Assembly: GCA_016839165.1 (NCBI GenBank)
Contig: CP069300.1
Coordinates: 1,364,001-1,428,000, forward strand
Reading direction: 5' to 3'
Length of the DNA stretch: 64,000 nucleotides
DNA from: Bradyrhizobium sp. PSBB068
Lineage (GTDB): Bacteria; Pseudomonadota; Alphaproteobacteria; Rhizobiales; Xanthobacteraceae
Of the stretch, positions 17,782-28,351 are shown piece after piece; the stretch's first letter is position 1; each line of letters begins with the position of its first letter. A program made the position numbers and the translations under genes. The notes under the pieces are model-generated. The model was not told the DNA's origin and searched no databases. It saw only the letters and a list, made by a program, of their open reading frames with translations.

Positions 17782-18195
17782 ATGCCCCAGAACATCCACC
17801 GCGGCATCAAGGTGATGATCGACGACGCCAATGCCGAGATCGAGACCATCAGCGCGGCCGACGCGATCACCTTGATCGGCAAGAACGACGTCGTGATGGT
17901 CGATATCCGCGACCCCCGCGAGATCGAGCGCGACGGCAAGATCCCCGGCGCGTTCTCCTGCACCCGCGGCATGCTGGAATTCTGGATCGATCCGAACAGC
18001 CCCTACGCCAAGCCGATCTTCCAGGAAGACAAGAAGTTCATCTTCCACTGCGCCGGCGGCATGCGCTCGGCGCTCGCTGCCAAGACCGCCAAGGATATGG
18101 GCCTGAAGCCGGTCGCCCATATGGGCGGCGGCTTCGCCGCCTGGCGCGAGGCCGGCGGTCCGATCGAGGCGTGGGAGCCGAAGAAGAAGGGCTGA
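17782..18195 (+). CDS. Single-domain rhodanese-like sulfurtransferase
   Basis: A 137-residue protein with one rhodanese domain. VVMVDIRDPREIERDGKIPG is the CH2-A type motif and IFHCAGGMRSALAAKTAKDMG carries the active-site Cys in a CAGGMRS loop. This six-residue loop is compatible with sulfur transfer. The C-terminal GGFAAWREAGGPIE is also typical. The two-domain mercaptopyruvate sulfurtransferase follows 29 bp downstream, so a sulfur-trafficking operon is likely. The ATG at 17782 follows GGGAGAG. Confidence 0.93.
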   Translation: MPQNIHRGIKVMIDDANAEIETISAADAITLIGKNDVVMVDIRDPREIERDGKIPGAFSCTRGMLEFWIDPNSPYAKPIFQEDKKFIFHCAGGMRSALAAKTAKDMGLKPVAHMGGGFAAWREAGGPIEAWEPKKKG

Positions 18196-18224
18196 ACAGC
18201 CTCAGGCCGCAAGGACATCAGATC

Positions 18225-19082
18225 ATGACCGTTGCCGACGATCCGCTCGTTTCGACCGAATGGCTGGCCGCGCATCTCGGCGATGCCAACGTCAAGCTCC
18301 TTGATGCGACCTTCAAGCTGCCCGGCGTGCTGCCGCTGCCGAAGGATGATTATCTTACAGCCCATCTGCCCGGCGCCGTGTTCTTCGACGTCGACGCGGT
18401 GTCGGATCATTCCAATCCGCTGCCGCACATGTTCCCGAGCGCCGAGCAGTTCGGCCGCGATGTCGGCGGGCTCGGCGTCAGCAATGCCGACACCGTCGTG
18501 ATCTACGACGCCGGCGGCTGGGTCGCAGCACCCCGCGCCTGGTGGATGTTCCTGTCCTACGGTCATCGCAACGTGCGCATCCTCAACGGCGGCCTCAAGA
18601 AGTGGCGCGCCGAGGGCAGGGCGGTCGAGAGCGGCGAGGTGAAGCCGAAGCCTGCGACGTTCCACGCAAGCTACGATCCGAAGCGGGTGCGCAGCATCGA
18701 GCAGATGATCGCCAATGTCGAAAGCCGCAAGGAGCAGGTGATCGATGCCCGCGCCGCCGAGCGCTTCGAGGGCCGCGCGGCAGAGCCGCGGCCGGGTATC
18801 CGCGCCGGCCACATCCCGGGCGCCCGCAACGTGCCCTATAGCCAATTGTTCGATGCCGCGACCGGCGAGATGAGGCCGCTCGACGACCTGCGCAGATCGT
18901 TCACGGGTGCCGGCGTGAAGCTCGATGCGCCGATCGTGACCAGCTGCGGCTCAGGCGTTTCGGCCGGCGTGCTGACGCTCGCGCTTTACCGGATCGGCGT
19001 CACCGACACTGCGCTCTATGACGGCTCGTGGTCGGAATGGGGCCAAGCAAGCGGCCCGCCGATCGCGACCGGGCCGGCCTGA
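18225..19082 (+). CDS. sseA: 3-mercaptopyruvate sulfurtransferase
   Basis: A 285-residue two-domain rhodanese family enzyme that transfers sulfur from 3-mercaptopyruvate to acceptors. The N-terminal inactive domain has LLDATFKLPG and HLPGAVFFDVDAVSD. The C-terminal catalytic domain has VIDARAAERFEGR, GHIPGARNVPY and the active loop SCGSGVSAGVLTLAL, matching the CGSGVTA loop of MST rather than the CRxGx[RT] loop of thiosulfate rhodanese. The ATG at 18225 is chosen because upstream extension overlaps the previous gene. Confidence 0.94.
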   Translation: MTVADDPLVSTEWLAAHLGDANVKLLDATFKLPGVLPLPKDDYLTAHLPGAVFFDVDAVSDHSNPLPHMFPSAEQFGRDVGGLGVSNADTVVIYDAGGWVAAPRAWWMFLSYGHRNVRILNGGLKKWRAEGRAVESGEVKPKPATFHASYDPKRVRSIEQMIANVESRKEQVIDARAAERFEGRAAEPRPGIRAGHIPGARNVPYSQLFDAATGEMRPLDDLRRSFTGAGVKLDAPIVTSCGSGVSAGVLTLALYRIGVTDTALYDGSWSEWGQASGPPIATGPA

Positions 19083-19094
19083 TAAATGACTCCT

Positions 19095-19196
19095 AAAGCA
19101 TGATCCGGAAAAGTGCGAAGCGGTTTTCCGAAAAGATCATGCTTAAACAAGAATCTGAAGCGCGATGACGATTCAACCTGATCTCATCGCGCTTTA
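19095..19196. repeat. dispersed repeat, family B copy 1
   Basis: It starts taaagcatgatccggaaaag, with the inner palindrome ...aagcggttttccgaaaagatcatgctt, then cgatgacgattcaacc and gcgctttag. Near-identical copies are at 34515-34618, with diverged versions at 28521-28610 and 46113-46160. Its right end supplies the stop codon of the Ala/Pro-rich gene on the minus strand. Confidence 0.8.
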
Positions 19197-20015
19197 GCGC
19201 CGGGTGAGCGGCACCAGGGTCGGATTGCCGAACGGGTCGAGTTGCTGCTGAACAACCTGTTGAACCGGCCGCACGCGGACGATCCGCCGCCTTTCCTTGC
19301 GACGAGCCGGCTTGCTGGTCGCATTGCGCTCCGGCTTCTTCGCCTCAGTGGCTTTCGGCGCTGCCGGTTGTTCGACGACAACTTCGGGTCCACCCAACGT
19401 TGCGATCCTGGTGGCGGCTGCGATGGCCCCGGGTGACGGCAGCGGTGCCGGCTCCGGCGCAGCCATCGCGGGTGCTGCGGCCGCGGGCTCGCCGGTTGCG
19501 GCGGGCGGATCGGCAATCGCGGTGACCTTGGGTTCGACAGCGACCGGTGCCAGTTCGGCTGCGGCAGGCGCCGGCTGCGATGCCGGCGACGGATCCGGGG
19601 TCGGAGGCTGCGGAACGATCTCGGTCGATTGCGCCGGCGCGAGCGTCTCCACGGCCTGAGGTTCGGCCTTGGAGGAGGCAGGCGGCGGCGCATCATCTAC
19701 CTTCACCGCGGCGAGCTTCTCCGGCTCGGCCGCAGGCTGGGCCTCGGCAGGCGCCGGTGCGGATGCGGCCGGTTCGGCCGGAGCGGGAACATCCGTCGTC
19801 TTGTCCGTGGCCGGCGGATCGACCCGCACCATGGCAAGCACCGGCGGGGTCTCGGGCTGCTGCGCGAATTGCGGTTCGGGCGGGGCCCTGCGGGCCGGAA
19901 TGCTGGCGAATTCCTCATGCGCCGCGCGAAACAGCGCGGCGGCCCCGAGCCCGAACACCAGGAGCGATGTCGCCAGCACGATGGCGGCGAACAGGAAACG
20001 AAGGCCAGGGAGCAT
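19194..20015 (-). CDS. Ala/Pro-rich single-pass membrane protein, unknown function
   Basis: A 273-residue protein. The ATG at 20015 gives MLPGLRFLFAAIVLATSLLVFGLGAAALF, a clear N-terminal membrane anchor. The region up to ~residue 240 is low complexity (Ala, Pro, Glu), probably a disordered periplasmic spacer. The C-terminal ~40 residues are strongly basic (KPERNATSKPARRKERRRIVRVRPV), followed by a short tail with QQQLDPFGNP. A basic tail on a long linker suggests contact with a polyanion or cell-wall component, but this is inference. A longer upstream frame to 20207 lacks support. Divergent from the L,D-transpeptidase gene. Confidence 0.7.
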   Translation of the reverse strand: MLPGLRFLFAAIVLATSLLVFGLGAAALFRAAHEEFASIPARRAPPEPQFAQQPETPPVLAMVRVDPPATDKTTDVPAPAEPAASAPAPAEAQPAAEPEKLAAVKVDDAPPPASSKAEPQAVETLAPAQSTEIVPQPPTPDPSPASQPAPAAAELAPVAVEPKVTAIADPPAATGEPAAAAPAMAAPEPAPLPSPGAIAAATRIATLGGPEVVVEQPAAPKATEAKKPERNATSKPARRKERRRIVRVRPVQQVVQQQLDPFGNPTLVPLTRR

Positions 20016-20343
20016 GGGCGCGGGTTCCCCCTTGTCCGGGAGGGTCTTTGATGTCGAGGGAACGCGGTGACCACACAGAAAGCCGGCGTCGCGGACGCGA
20101 ATCAGGCCGATTCGAAGATATCGCAACCCCCGGAGACTGTTTGTTACAAAATGCGCGTGATTGATGACTTTGGGCACGTGGACAAACAATCCCGACCCAT
20201 GAGACATCTTTGCCGCAGCGTTGACGGCAAAATCACAAATGCCCGAAATGGCCTGGATTTCGCGGATTTGTCTTGAATGCGCCGCTATCTTCCTGCATTG
20301 GGCCGTTAACAGTCCGGTGTGGCTTGGGGACTATTATAGAGCA
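20016..20343. other. 328-bp divergent intergenic region
   Basis: No gene was found. It lies between the Ala/Pro-rich protein (-) and the L,D-transpeptidase (+). It contains one isolated GTTAAC at ~20311 and a TATTAT at ~20331, but I could not assign a confident promoter or operator. Confidence 0.4.
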
Positions 20344-21591
20344 ATGATGATCAACCGCATTCTGACGATTTGCGCTGCCACGGCTCTCGGCCTGGCGGGA
20401 ACCTCGCTCGCGCGTGCGCAGCAGGGGTACCCGGCTCCCCAAGGCCCGTCCTATTCGGTCGCGCCGCAGCCCTACTCGCAGGGCAACATGCCGGATTTCG
20501 ACGCCATCAACGACGATGACGATGCGCCGCGCAATTCGGCCGCGCTGCCGCCGCCCGGCCCGGTGATGTCCCCGGACGACCCGCGCTACGGCCGTCCGAT
20601 GAATGCGCCCGTCTATTCCGATCGCGGTGCGCCGACCGGTCCCGTGATGTCGCCGGACGATCCGCGCTACGGCCGTCCGATGAACGCTCCGGTCTATTCC
20701 GACCGTGGTGCGCCGACTGGCCCGGTGATGTCGCCCGATGATCCGCGTTACGGCCGTCCGATGGGGCCGCCGCCGGTGATCTATGGCGATCGTGGGGGCC
20801 CGCAACAGGCTAACCGCGACAATGGTGTTCCCGCCGCCGGCGTGTCCTATGGCGACGACCGCGGCGGCATGCGTCCGCCCGAGGGCGTGACCGGAGCCGT
20901 GCCGCAGCAGCAAGCGCCGGTCGATGCCAACGGCAAGCCGTTGCAGATCGCAGCGCTGCCGGTAGACGAGCAGCCGGAAGACGGACCGGCGCAACTGCCG
21001 CCGAACCTGCGTCGCCAGGAAGTGGCGTTCGCGACCAAGGAGCCGGCAGGCACGATCGTCGTCGATACGCCGAACACCTATCTCTATTACGTCCTCGGCA
21101 ATGGCCGGGCGATCCGCTACGGCGTCCGCGTCGGCCGCGATGGCTTCACCTGGACCGGCGTGCAGAAGATCACCCGCAAGGCCGAGTGGCCGGATTGGCA
21201 TCCGCCGACGGAAATGATCGAGCGTCAGCCCTATCTGCCGCGCTTCATGGCCGGCGGACCCGGCAACCCGCTCGGCGCCCGCGCGATGTATCTCGGCTCG
21301 ACCGTGTACCGCATTCACGGCACCAACCAGCCGTCGACCATCGGCAAGTTCGTCTCGTCCGGCTGCATCGGCATGCTGAACGAGGACGTCTCAGACCTGT
21401 TTGAACGCGCCAAGGTCGGCACCCGCGTGGTTGTGCTGCCCGGCGGCGCAGCCCCGGGAACGACGACGGCTTCCGCCGCGCCGCCGCCCAACCCGATCGC
21501 CCCCGCGCCGACCCAGGCCCAGGCCGCGCCGCTGCCCGGCACGCAGCCGACCTCGGTGCAGCCACTGCCCGCACCGGTCACGGTCCGCTAG
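20344..21591 (+). CDS. L,D-transpeptidase (YkuD domain) with N-terminal tandem repeats
   Basis: A 415-residue secreted protein. The start at 20344 gives a signal peptide (MMINRILTICAATALGLAGT...RAQ). Residues ~72-140 hold 27-residue tandem repeats beginning GPVMSPDDPRYGRPM (81-bp units at 20557, 20638 and a partial at 20719). The YkuD catalytic domain at ~235-365 has YRIHGTN and SSGCIGM with nucleophile Cys341, the peptidoglycan 3-3 cross-linking active site. The C-terminal ~45 residues are Ala/Pro rich. It acts in the periplasm on the cell wall or attaches proteins to it. A Rho-independent terminator follows. Confidence 0.93.
   Translation: MMINRILTICAATALGLAGTSLARAQQGYPAPQGPSYSVAPQPYSQGNMPDFDAINDDDDAPRNSAALPPPGPVMSPDDPRYGRPMNAPVYSDRGAPTGPVMSPDDPRYGRPMNAPVYSDRGAPTGPVMSPDDPRYGRPMGPPPVIYGDRGGPQQANRDNGVPAAGVSYGDDRGGMRPPEGVTGAVPQQQAPVDANGKPLQIAALPVDEQPEDGPAQLPPNLRRQEVAFATKEPAGTIVVDTPNTYLYYVLGNGRAIRYGVRVGRDGFTWTGVQKITRKAEWPDWHPPTEMIERQPYLPRFMAGGPGNPLGARAMYLGSTVYRIHGTNQPSTIGKFVSSGCIGMLNEDVSDLFERAKVGTRVVVLPGGAAPGTTTASAAPPPNPIAPAPTQAQAAPLPGTQPTSVQPLPAPVTVR
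20557..20763 (+). repeat. 81-bp coding tandem repeat, 2.5 copies
   Basis: In-frame units start at 20557 and 20638, plus a partial unit at 20719. Each encodes GPVMSPDDPRYGRPMNAPVY then SDRGAPT. Third-position differences between copies show the units are not a very recent duplication. Copy number may vary between strains. Confidence 0.9.
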
Positions 21592-21618
21592 GCCGACAGG
21601 CAAAACTCATCATGAAAG

Positions 21619-21645
21619 AGGCGCGCGAACAGCGCGCCTTTTTTG
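21619..21645 (+). terminator. Rho-independent terminator of the L,D-transpeptidase gene
   Basis: An 8-bp perfect stem AGGCGCGC / GCGCGCCT with a five-base loop is followed by a run of T. It lies 28 bp after the stop codon. Confidence 0.9.
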
Positions 21646-21663
21646 TTGCCGGCAGGTCCGGTC

Positions 21664-22638
21664 TCAGGCCAGCCGCCGCGGCGGCTCGCCGCCTTTGGTG
21701 AAGGTGTCGATGCAGGCGACCATCTGCTGATAATGCGCCTGCAGGCTCTCGCGCGTCGCGTAGCCGAGATGCGGCGTGATCACCACGTTGTCGAGCTTGC
21801 GGAGCGGGTGGTCTGTCGGCAGCGGCTCGGTCGAGAACACGTCGATGCCGGCGCCGGCGATCTTCTTTTCGCGCAGCGCCGCGAGCAGCGCGTCCTCGTC
21901 GACGATCGGCCCGCGCGCGGTGTTGACGAGATAGGCCGACGGTTTCATCCGGGCGAGATCAGCGGCGCCGACCAGTCCGCGCGAGCGCGGGCTGAGCACG
22001 ACATGGATGGTGATGATGTCCGATGTCGCGAACAATTCGTCCTTGCCGGCGTAGCCGACGCCGGCTTCCTTGCACGTCTCCGGCGTGAGGTTGGGGCTCC
22101 AGGCAATCACGTTCATGCCGAACACCTTGGCCATGCCGGCGACCTTGCTGCCGAGCTTGCCGAGGCCGATGACGCCGAGCGTCTTGCCCTCGATCTCGGT
22201 GCCGGCAAAGGTCTGCCAGGCCTCGCCGGCATGCATGCGCGCGTTCTCGCGGCCGATACCGCGCGTCAATTCCAGGATCAGGCCCATGGTCAAAGGCGCG
22301 GTGGGATCGCGGCTGTATTGAGTGCCGCACAGCACAACCTTGCGTTCCTTGGCGGCGTCCATGTCGATTGCGGCGTTGCGCATGCCCGACGTGATGAGGA
22401 GCTTCAGCTTGGGCAGCGCGTCGAGCAGGCTCTTCGGGAACGCCGTGCGCTCGCGCATCGCGCAGATGATGTCGAATTCCCCGAGCTTGGCCGCTGCTTC
22501 CGCCTCGCTCGCGAACGGCTTGTCGAACACGGTGACCTCGACGCGATCGCTGATTGCGGGCCAGTCCGCCACCGAACGCGCGATGTCGAAATAGTCGTCG
22601 AGGATTGCACAGCGGAGCCGCGTCATCGGGAGGTCCAT
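21664..22638 (-). CDS. D-2-hydroxyacid dehydrogenase family protein
   Basis: A 324-residue NAD-dependent 2-hydroxyacid dehydrogenase of the phosphoglycerate dehydrogenase-like group. It has the nucleotide-binding LGVIGLGKLGSKVAGMAK and the three catalytic residues in their usual motifs: Arg in VNTARGPIVDEDAL, Glu in GIDVFSTEPLP and His in ITPHLGYATRESLQ. Substrate specificity is not evident. The start is MDLPMTRLRC; the second Met (22626) is an alternative. Monocistronic and convergent with the L,D-transpeptidase gene. Confidence 0.92.
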   Translation of the reverse strand: MDLPMTRLRCAILDDYFDIARSVADWPAISDRVEVTVFDKPFASEAEAAAKLGEFDIICAMRERTAFPKSLLDALPKLKLLITSGMRNAAIDMDAAKERKVVLCGTQYSRDPTAPLTMGLILELTRGIGRENARMHAGEAWQTFAGTEIEGKTLGVIGLGKLGSKVAGMAKVFGMNVIAWSPNLTPETCKEAGVGYAGKDELFATSDIITIHVVLSPRSRGLVGAADLARMKPSAYLVNTARGPIVDEDALLAALREKKIAGAGIDVFSTEPLPTDHPLRKLDNVVITPHLGYATRESLQAHYQQMVACIDTFTKGGEPPRRLA

Positions 22639-22749
22639 TCAGGGTGAGGGCGACGGCAAAAAATCACCGTCGGGATCTCCTGATGGTCGCGCGCAATCGG
22701 GGGGCGCGCAAGCGGCTGCGGTTTCAAAAAGCGGCGATAGTCACGCGGC

Positions 22750-22989
22750 TCACGGCTTGCGCGTTTTCGCGGTCCGGATATCGGCGAGCATCGATCGGAC
22801 CGCCGGCGACAGCGCCATCTGCTTGGCGCGGCAGGCCGGGCCGGGGCCGCGCATATAGTGCAGTTCCGGGCGGTAGGGATTGAAAGCCTTGGCGACGAAG
22901 GCCCGCCAGAAGGCGCGGAATTCGGCGAACGGCGTCGCCTCGGCCTTGATCGCCGGGCGCGAAAGAGGTGCGGATATGATGGTAGCCAT
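22750..22989 (-). CDS. small conserved-looking protein of unknown function
   Basis: A 79-residue soluble, basic protein (pI probably above 10) with an aromatic central segment (FAEFRAFWRAFVAKAFNPYRP) and GPGPACRAKQMAL after it. No signal peptide or known motif. I do not recognise the family. The reading frame has normal codon bias (high GC at third positions) and the region has no competing ORF on the other strand, which supports a real gene. Divergent from ettA. Confidence 0.55.
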   Translation of the reverse strand: MATIISAPLSRPAIKAEATPFAEFRAFWRAFVAKAFNPYRPELHYMRGPGPACRAKQMALSPAVRSMLADIRTAKTRKP

Positions 22990-23261
22990 GACGCGGCCTC
23001 AACTGTCTGGTCGCGGTTCTGCCGCGAAAAGTCGCCGTTTTCGGCGTTGCAGACGAGTTTTGGCCTGATTTATTAAAAGATGGTTTCAATTGTCGTGATT
23101 CCGCGCGCACATGGCCGCGAACCCGTAGTCACCCGTGCCGAGCGGACGAAACGTGGTGAACGGATGGAAAACGCACGCCCCGCGGTTGCGCTTTCGGGGG
23201 CCGGCCGTTACATCGGCGGCAGCAAAATTTCCACAAATCGGATCAATTCCAGGGACAGCGG

Positions 23262-24911
<1,650 letters not shown>

Positions 24912-25080
24912 TCTGAACGAGGGGGGCGGACGCGGCCAACCTTGGTGCGTCCGACCGCTGCTTCATTTGCAGGATCGTGACGGCATCGCGGCGCAATCTG
25001 CGGCCAGTTGTCGCTTTTCAAGCGCGCGGGATTGCGTAGATAGAGCGCTCCCGCAAATCGAATCCTGCGAGCACTCCAAC

Positions 25081-25665
25081 ATGTCCGCTATTTCCGAGGC
25101 GCGCGCCCCCGCCAAGGGCCGGTCGCTGCGTCCCGTTCCCATGCTGATCTTCGGATCGCGCTGGCTGCAATTGCCGCTCTATGTCGGCCTGATCATCGCC
25201 CAGGGCGTCTATGTCGTGCTGTTCCTGAAGGAGCTGTGGCACCTGTTCGCCCACGCCTTCGATTTCAGCGAGCAGCAGATCATGCTCGCCGTCCTCGGCC
25301 TGATCGACGTCGTGATGATCTCGAACCTCTTGGTGATGGTGATCGTCGGCGGCTACGAGACCTTCGTCTCGCGCCTCAATCTGCAAGGGCATCCCGACGA
25401 GCCGGAATGGCTCAGCCACGTCAATGCCAGCGTGCTGAAGATCAAGCTGGCGATGGCGATCATCGGCATCTCCTCGATCCATCTGCTGCGCACCTTCATC
25501 GAGGCCGGCGCGCTGTCGTCGGGCAAGGGCACCTACACCGAGACCGGCGTGATGTGGCAGACCATCATCCACTGCGTCTTCATCTTGTCGGCCATCGGCA
25601 TCGCTCTCGTCGACAAGTTGTCGAACGATTCGATCGAGGGCGCCAAGCAGCAGGCGGGGCATTAG
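25081..25665 (+). CDS. TIGR00645/UPF0114 (YqhA-type) membrane protein
   Basis: A 194-residue inner-membrane protein with about four TM helices: LQLPLYVGLIIAQGVYVVLF, an ISNLLVMVIVGGYETFVSRL segment, AMAIIGISSIHLLRTFIEAG, and a C-terminal HCVFILSAIGIALVDKL. The ETFVSRLNL and ISSIHLL stretches are characteristic of the YqhA family. The function is unknown. The start at 25081 is the only ATG compatible with the family N-terminus; upstream extension is ignored. A family A repeat follows. Confidence 0.92.
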   Translation: MSAISEARAPAKGRSLRPVPMLIFGSRWLQLPLYVGLIIAQGVYVVLFLKELWHLFAHAFDFSEQQIMLAVLGLIDVVMISNLLVMVIVGGYETFVSRLNLQGHPDEPEWLSHVNASVLKIKLAMAIIGISSIHLLRTFIEAGALSSGKGTYTETGVMWQTIIHCVFILSAIGIALVDKLSNDSIEGAKQQAGH

Positions 25666-25712
25666 CGCGTGGTGAAATGAGATGAGGTTGAACTGGATTG
25701 GCAGCGGAGGTT

Positions 25713-25834
25713 CGCCTCTCCCATTGGGAGAGGTCGGCGCGTAGCGCCGGGTGAGGGTTTACGGTCTCTCGTTAGAGTTGCGGCCCCTCACCCGATTTGC
25801 TTCGCAAATCGACCTCTCCCCACTGGGAGAGGTG
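25713..25834. repeat. dispersed inverted repeat, family A copy 2
   Basis: The arms cgcctctcccattgggagag and ctctccccactgggagaggt flank an inner stem (cgatttgcttcgcaaatcg) and the shared core gtcggcgcgtagcgccggg. It lies between the convergent YqhA-type and TIR-domain genes. Confidence 0.85.
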
Positions 25835-25899
25835 AAGCGAGTGCGCAGCCAACGCGATTCAATCCAAATACATCATCTACACGGGATGTTAGCGTTGCG

Positions 25900-26991
25900 T
25901 CATCGCGCCGCGCGCGAGCCGAACAATGCCGGGGCGGATCTGCCGAGCCATTCGGGGATCTGCGCCGCGCCGCGCGGAAATCCGCGGGCCATGGCCAGGA
26001 TGAACGCGGTCTGCCAGACGCCGAACAGCACCAGCCAGCCCGCCAGGGGCGGCAGCCTGACGATTGCACCGTAGATGGTTCCAGCCGCGACAGCGGCGAT
26101 CCAGGTCACCACGACGCTGTCGATCCGCCTGAACGCAGGGTTGGCCAGCAGCACGCCGAGAATGGTGATTGCTCCACCGACAGCGCCGCCGATGCCGCCG
26201 ATCAGGTAACCCATCAACGGATTGTTATCGAGCGTCTCGGTGATCCGCGCCGGGCTCGCGGCGTCGCCGTCCACCGGCACGGTCTTGGTGTATTGGCCGA
26301 GCGCCTGAAGCGTGATGGCGCTGGCATCGTAGGCCGCGATCCATGCCACGGTCGTGATTGCGACCACCAGCGCCAGCTGAAATCGGTCCTTCGCGCCAAA
26401 CACGACATTGCAGGTCGCGATCGCCGCGCCGAAGATCACACCGGGCAGGATCGTGATTCCGCCGGCGTCGGAGGCGACGAACGAATATTGCAGGACGTTG
26501 AGCGCATAGGTCGTGACCAGGCTGCACGCGATGGCGGACGCCAACGCCAGCACGAGGAAGGCGAGGTTCGGCCGGTCGCGCGACTGCGCGTTCTTGGCTT
26601 CCAGCATGCGATCCACCGCGGCCCGCGTCTCGGCGGCGGCGCTGCCCTGGGGTTCGAGGATCGTGACCGCCTTGAGATAGGTCGGGACCTGGTCGAGCGG
26701 GGTCGGCGCCATCATCACCGGCAGCACGCGATTGCTCGGGTTCGGCCATTTGGTCTTGGCGAAGGCGAGCTCGCTCAAGGTGTAGCGCCCCCTGGTCACC
26801 GATTCCGGGCTGATCAGGAACACCATAAAATCGCTGCTTTCGATGGCTTTTTCGACCCGCGCATCGAAGCTGTCGCCCGGTGGGAGATCGTCATGCGAAA
26901 AGAAAACGTCGTGGTCGCAATTGCGCAGGGACTGAGCGATGTTGCCAGCCTGCAATTCCAATTCGGAGGGAAATGACAAAAATATGCGCAT
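25900..26991 (-). CDS. TIR-domain protein with C-terminal multi-pass membrane region
   Basis: A 363-residue protein. Residues 1-~130 resemble a TIR domain: MRIFLSFPSE first strand, DVFFSHDDLPPGDSF box-2-like loop, FMVFLISPESV strand, and RYTLSELAFAK placing a Glu (E74) where TIR NADases have their catalytic Glu. Residues ~143-336 contain about six hydrophobic helices, several Gly rich (GYLIGGIGGAVGGAITILGV). The start at 26991 places the TIR strand at the N-terminus; a longer start at 27039 is less likely. Possible roles are NAD cleavage or signalling at the membrane, including phage defence. No partner defence gene is adjacent. Confidence 0.8.
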   Translation of the reverse strand: MRIFLSFPSELELQAGNIAQSLRNCDHDVFFSHDDLPPGDSFDARVEKAIESSDFMVFLISPESVTRGRYTLSELAFAKTKWPNPSNRVLPVMMAPTPLDQVPTYLKAVTILEPQGSAAAETRAAVDRMLEAKNAQSRDRPNLAFLVLALASAIACSLVTTYALNVLQYSFVASDAGGITILPGVIFGAAIATCNVVFGAKDRFQLALVVAITTVAWIAAYDASAITLQALGQYTKTVPVDGDAASPARITETLDNNPLMGYLIGGIGGAVGGAITILGVLLANPAFRRIDSVVVTWIAAVAAGTIYGAIVRLPPLAGWLVLFGVWQTAFILAMARGFPRGAAQIPEWLGRSAPALFGSRAAR

Positions 26992-27074
26992 TGCAAAACT
27001 TACCACCCAGAATTGAATTCTGACAATTGCCGAATCCACGTCGCAATGCCGGTTTTTGCAGGGTGAGATCGATC

Positions 27075-28307
27075 ATGAGATGGCCAGCCACCATTGTCGC
27101 ATGCGCGGTGCTGCTTTGCGCGCCGCTGCAACGGCCGGCATACGCCGCCGACGCCGCGTTCACCCAGTTCATCGCCTCGCTGTGGCCGGAGGCCAAGGCG
27201 GCCGGCGTGTCGCGTGAAACCTTCGATCGCGAGACGCGCTCGCTCGAGCCCGACTACAAGCTGCCCGATCTGATCCTGCCCGGACGTCCCAAGACCGGCG
27301 CGCCGGCGCAGGCCGAGTTCGTGCAGGTGCCGGCCGACTACATCAAGGAGGCCTCGATCGCGCGGCTGGCCGCCGAGGGGCAGCGGCTGTTGCAGAAGTA
27401 TCGCTCGTCGCTCGACGCGATCGAAAAGCGGTTCGGCGTGCCGGCGCCGATCGTGCTGGCGATCTGGGGCCGCGAGACCGACTACGGCCGCTACGCGCTG
27501 CCCTACGACACGCTGCGCGTGGTGGCGACGCAGGCCTATGTCGGCCGCCGCAAGGATCAGTACCGCACCGAGTTCATCCTCGCGCTGAAGATCCTCGGTG
27601 AGGGCGTGGTGACGCGCAAGGAGCTGCGCTCGTCCTGGGCGGGAGCGACCGGCTATACCCAGTTCCTGCCGTCGGAGTACTACAAGCACGGCGTCGATCT
27701 CGACGGCGACGGCAAGGTCGACATCTGGCATTCGGTGCCGGACGCGCTCGCCTCCGCCGCGCAGCAGCTCGTCAACAAGGGCTGGCAGCCCGGCGTGCGC
27801 TGGGCCTACGAGGTCACGGCGCCGGCCAATGCCGACTGCACGATGGGCGTGCCCGAAGTGACAAAACCGATCAGCCAGTGGCTGCGGGCGGGCTTCGTGC
27901 CGGTGCGGGGGCTGAGGCTCAGCGCCACCGAGCAGGCGCAATCGGCCTCGCTGCTGCAGCCGGAAGGCATCTACGGCCCGGCCTTCCTGACCACGCCGAA
28001 CTACTTCGTGATCAAGGAATACAATTTCTCCGACCTCTACGTGCTGTTCGTCGGCCATCTCGCCGACCGGATGACGAGCCCGCAGCCGTTCGCGACGCCG
28101 TGGTCGGCGTCCAGGCAGCTCCGTTCCGCCGATGTCGAGGCGATGCAGCAGCAGCTGACCAAGATCGGGCTCTACAAGGACAAGCTCGACGGCAAGGCCG
28201 GGATGCAGACCCGCGCGGCGCTCGGCGCTTATCAGAAGCAGGCCGGGCTGAAGGTCGACTGCTGGCCGAGCGAAGCGGTGCTGCGCGCGATGAACGGGCA
28301 GCGCTAA
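27075..28307 (+). CDS. Lytic murein transglycosylase (MltB/SLT_2 family) with peptidoglycan-binding domain
   Basis: A 410-residue secreted enzyme cleaving peptidoglycan glycan strands to 1,6-anhydroMurNAc ends. The start at 27075 gives a signal peptide ending near AYAADA. The SLT_2 domain spans ~30-320, with catalytic Glu134 in AIWGRETDYGRY and WAGATGYTQFLPSEYYKHGV plus DLDGDGKVDIWHSVPDALAS, both typical of MltB-type enzymes. Residues ~345-405 form a PG_binding_1 domain (VEAMQQQLTKIGLYKDKLDG...TRAALGAYQKQAGL). Divergent from the TIR gene. Confidence 0.95.
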   Translation: MRWPATIVACAVLLCAPLQRPAYAADAAFTQFIASLWPEAKAAGVSRETFDRETRSLEPDYKLPDLILPGRPKTGAPAQAEFVQVPADYIKEASIARLAAEGQRLLQKYRSSLDAIEKRFGVPAPIVLAIWGRETDYGRYALPYDTLRVVATQAYVGRRKDQYRTEFILALKILGEGVVTRKELRSSWAGATGYTQFLPSEYYKHGVDLDGDGKVDIWHSVPDALASAAQQLVNKGWQPGVRWAYEVTAPANADCTMGVPEVTKPISQWLRAGFVPVRGLRLSATEQAQSASLLQPEGIYGPAFLTTPNYFVIKEYNFSDLYVLFVGHLADRMTSPQPFATPWSASRQLRSADVEAMQQQLTKIGLYKDKLDGKAGMQTRAALGAYQKQAGLKVDCWPSEAVLRAMNGQR

Positions 28308-28351
28308 AGCGGGATGAATTTTGGTTGAATAGGCCTGGCGCGGTCTTGCTT

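Noticed and set aside
20311..20336. CtrA half-site and promoter for the L,D-transpeptidase
   Set aside because: Only one TTAAC is present with no partner at N7 spacing, and no -35 fits the TATTAT.
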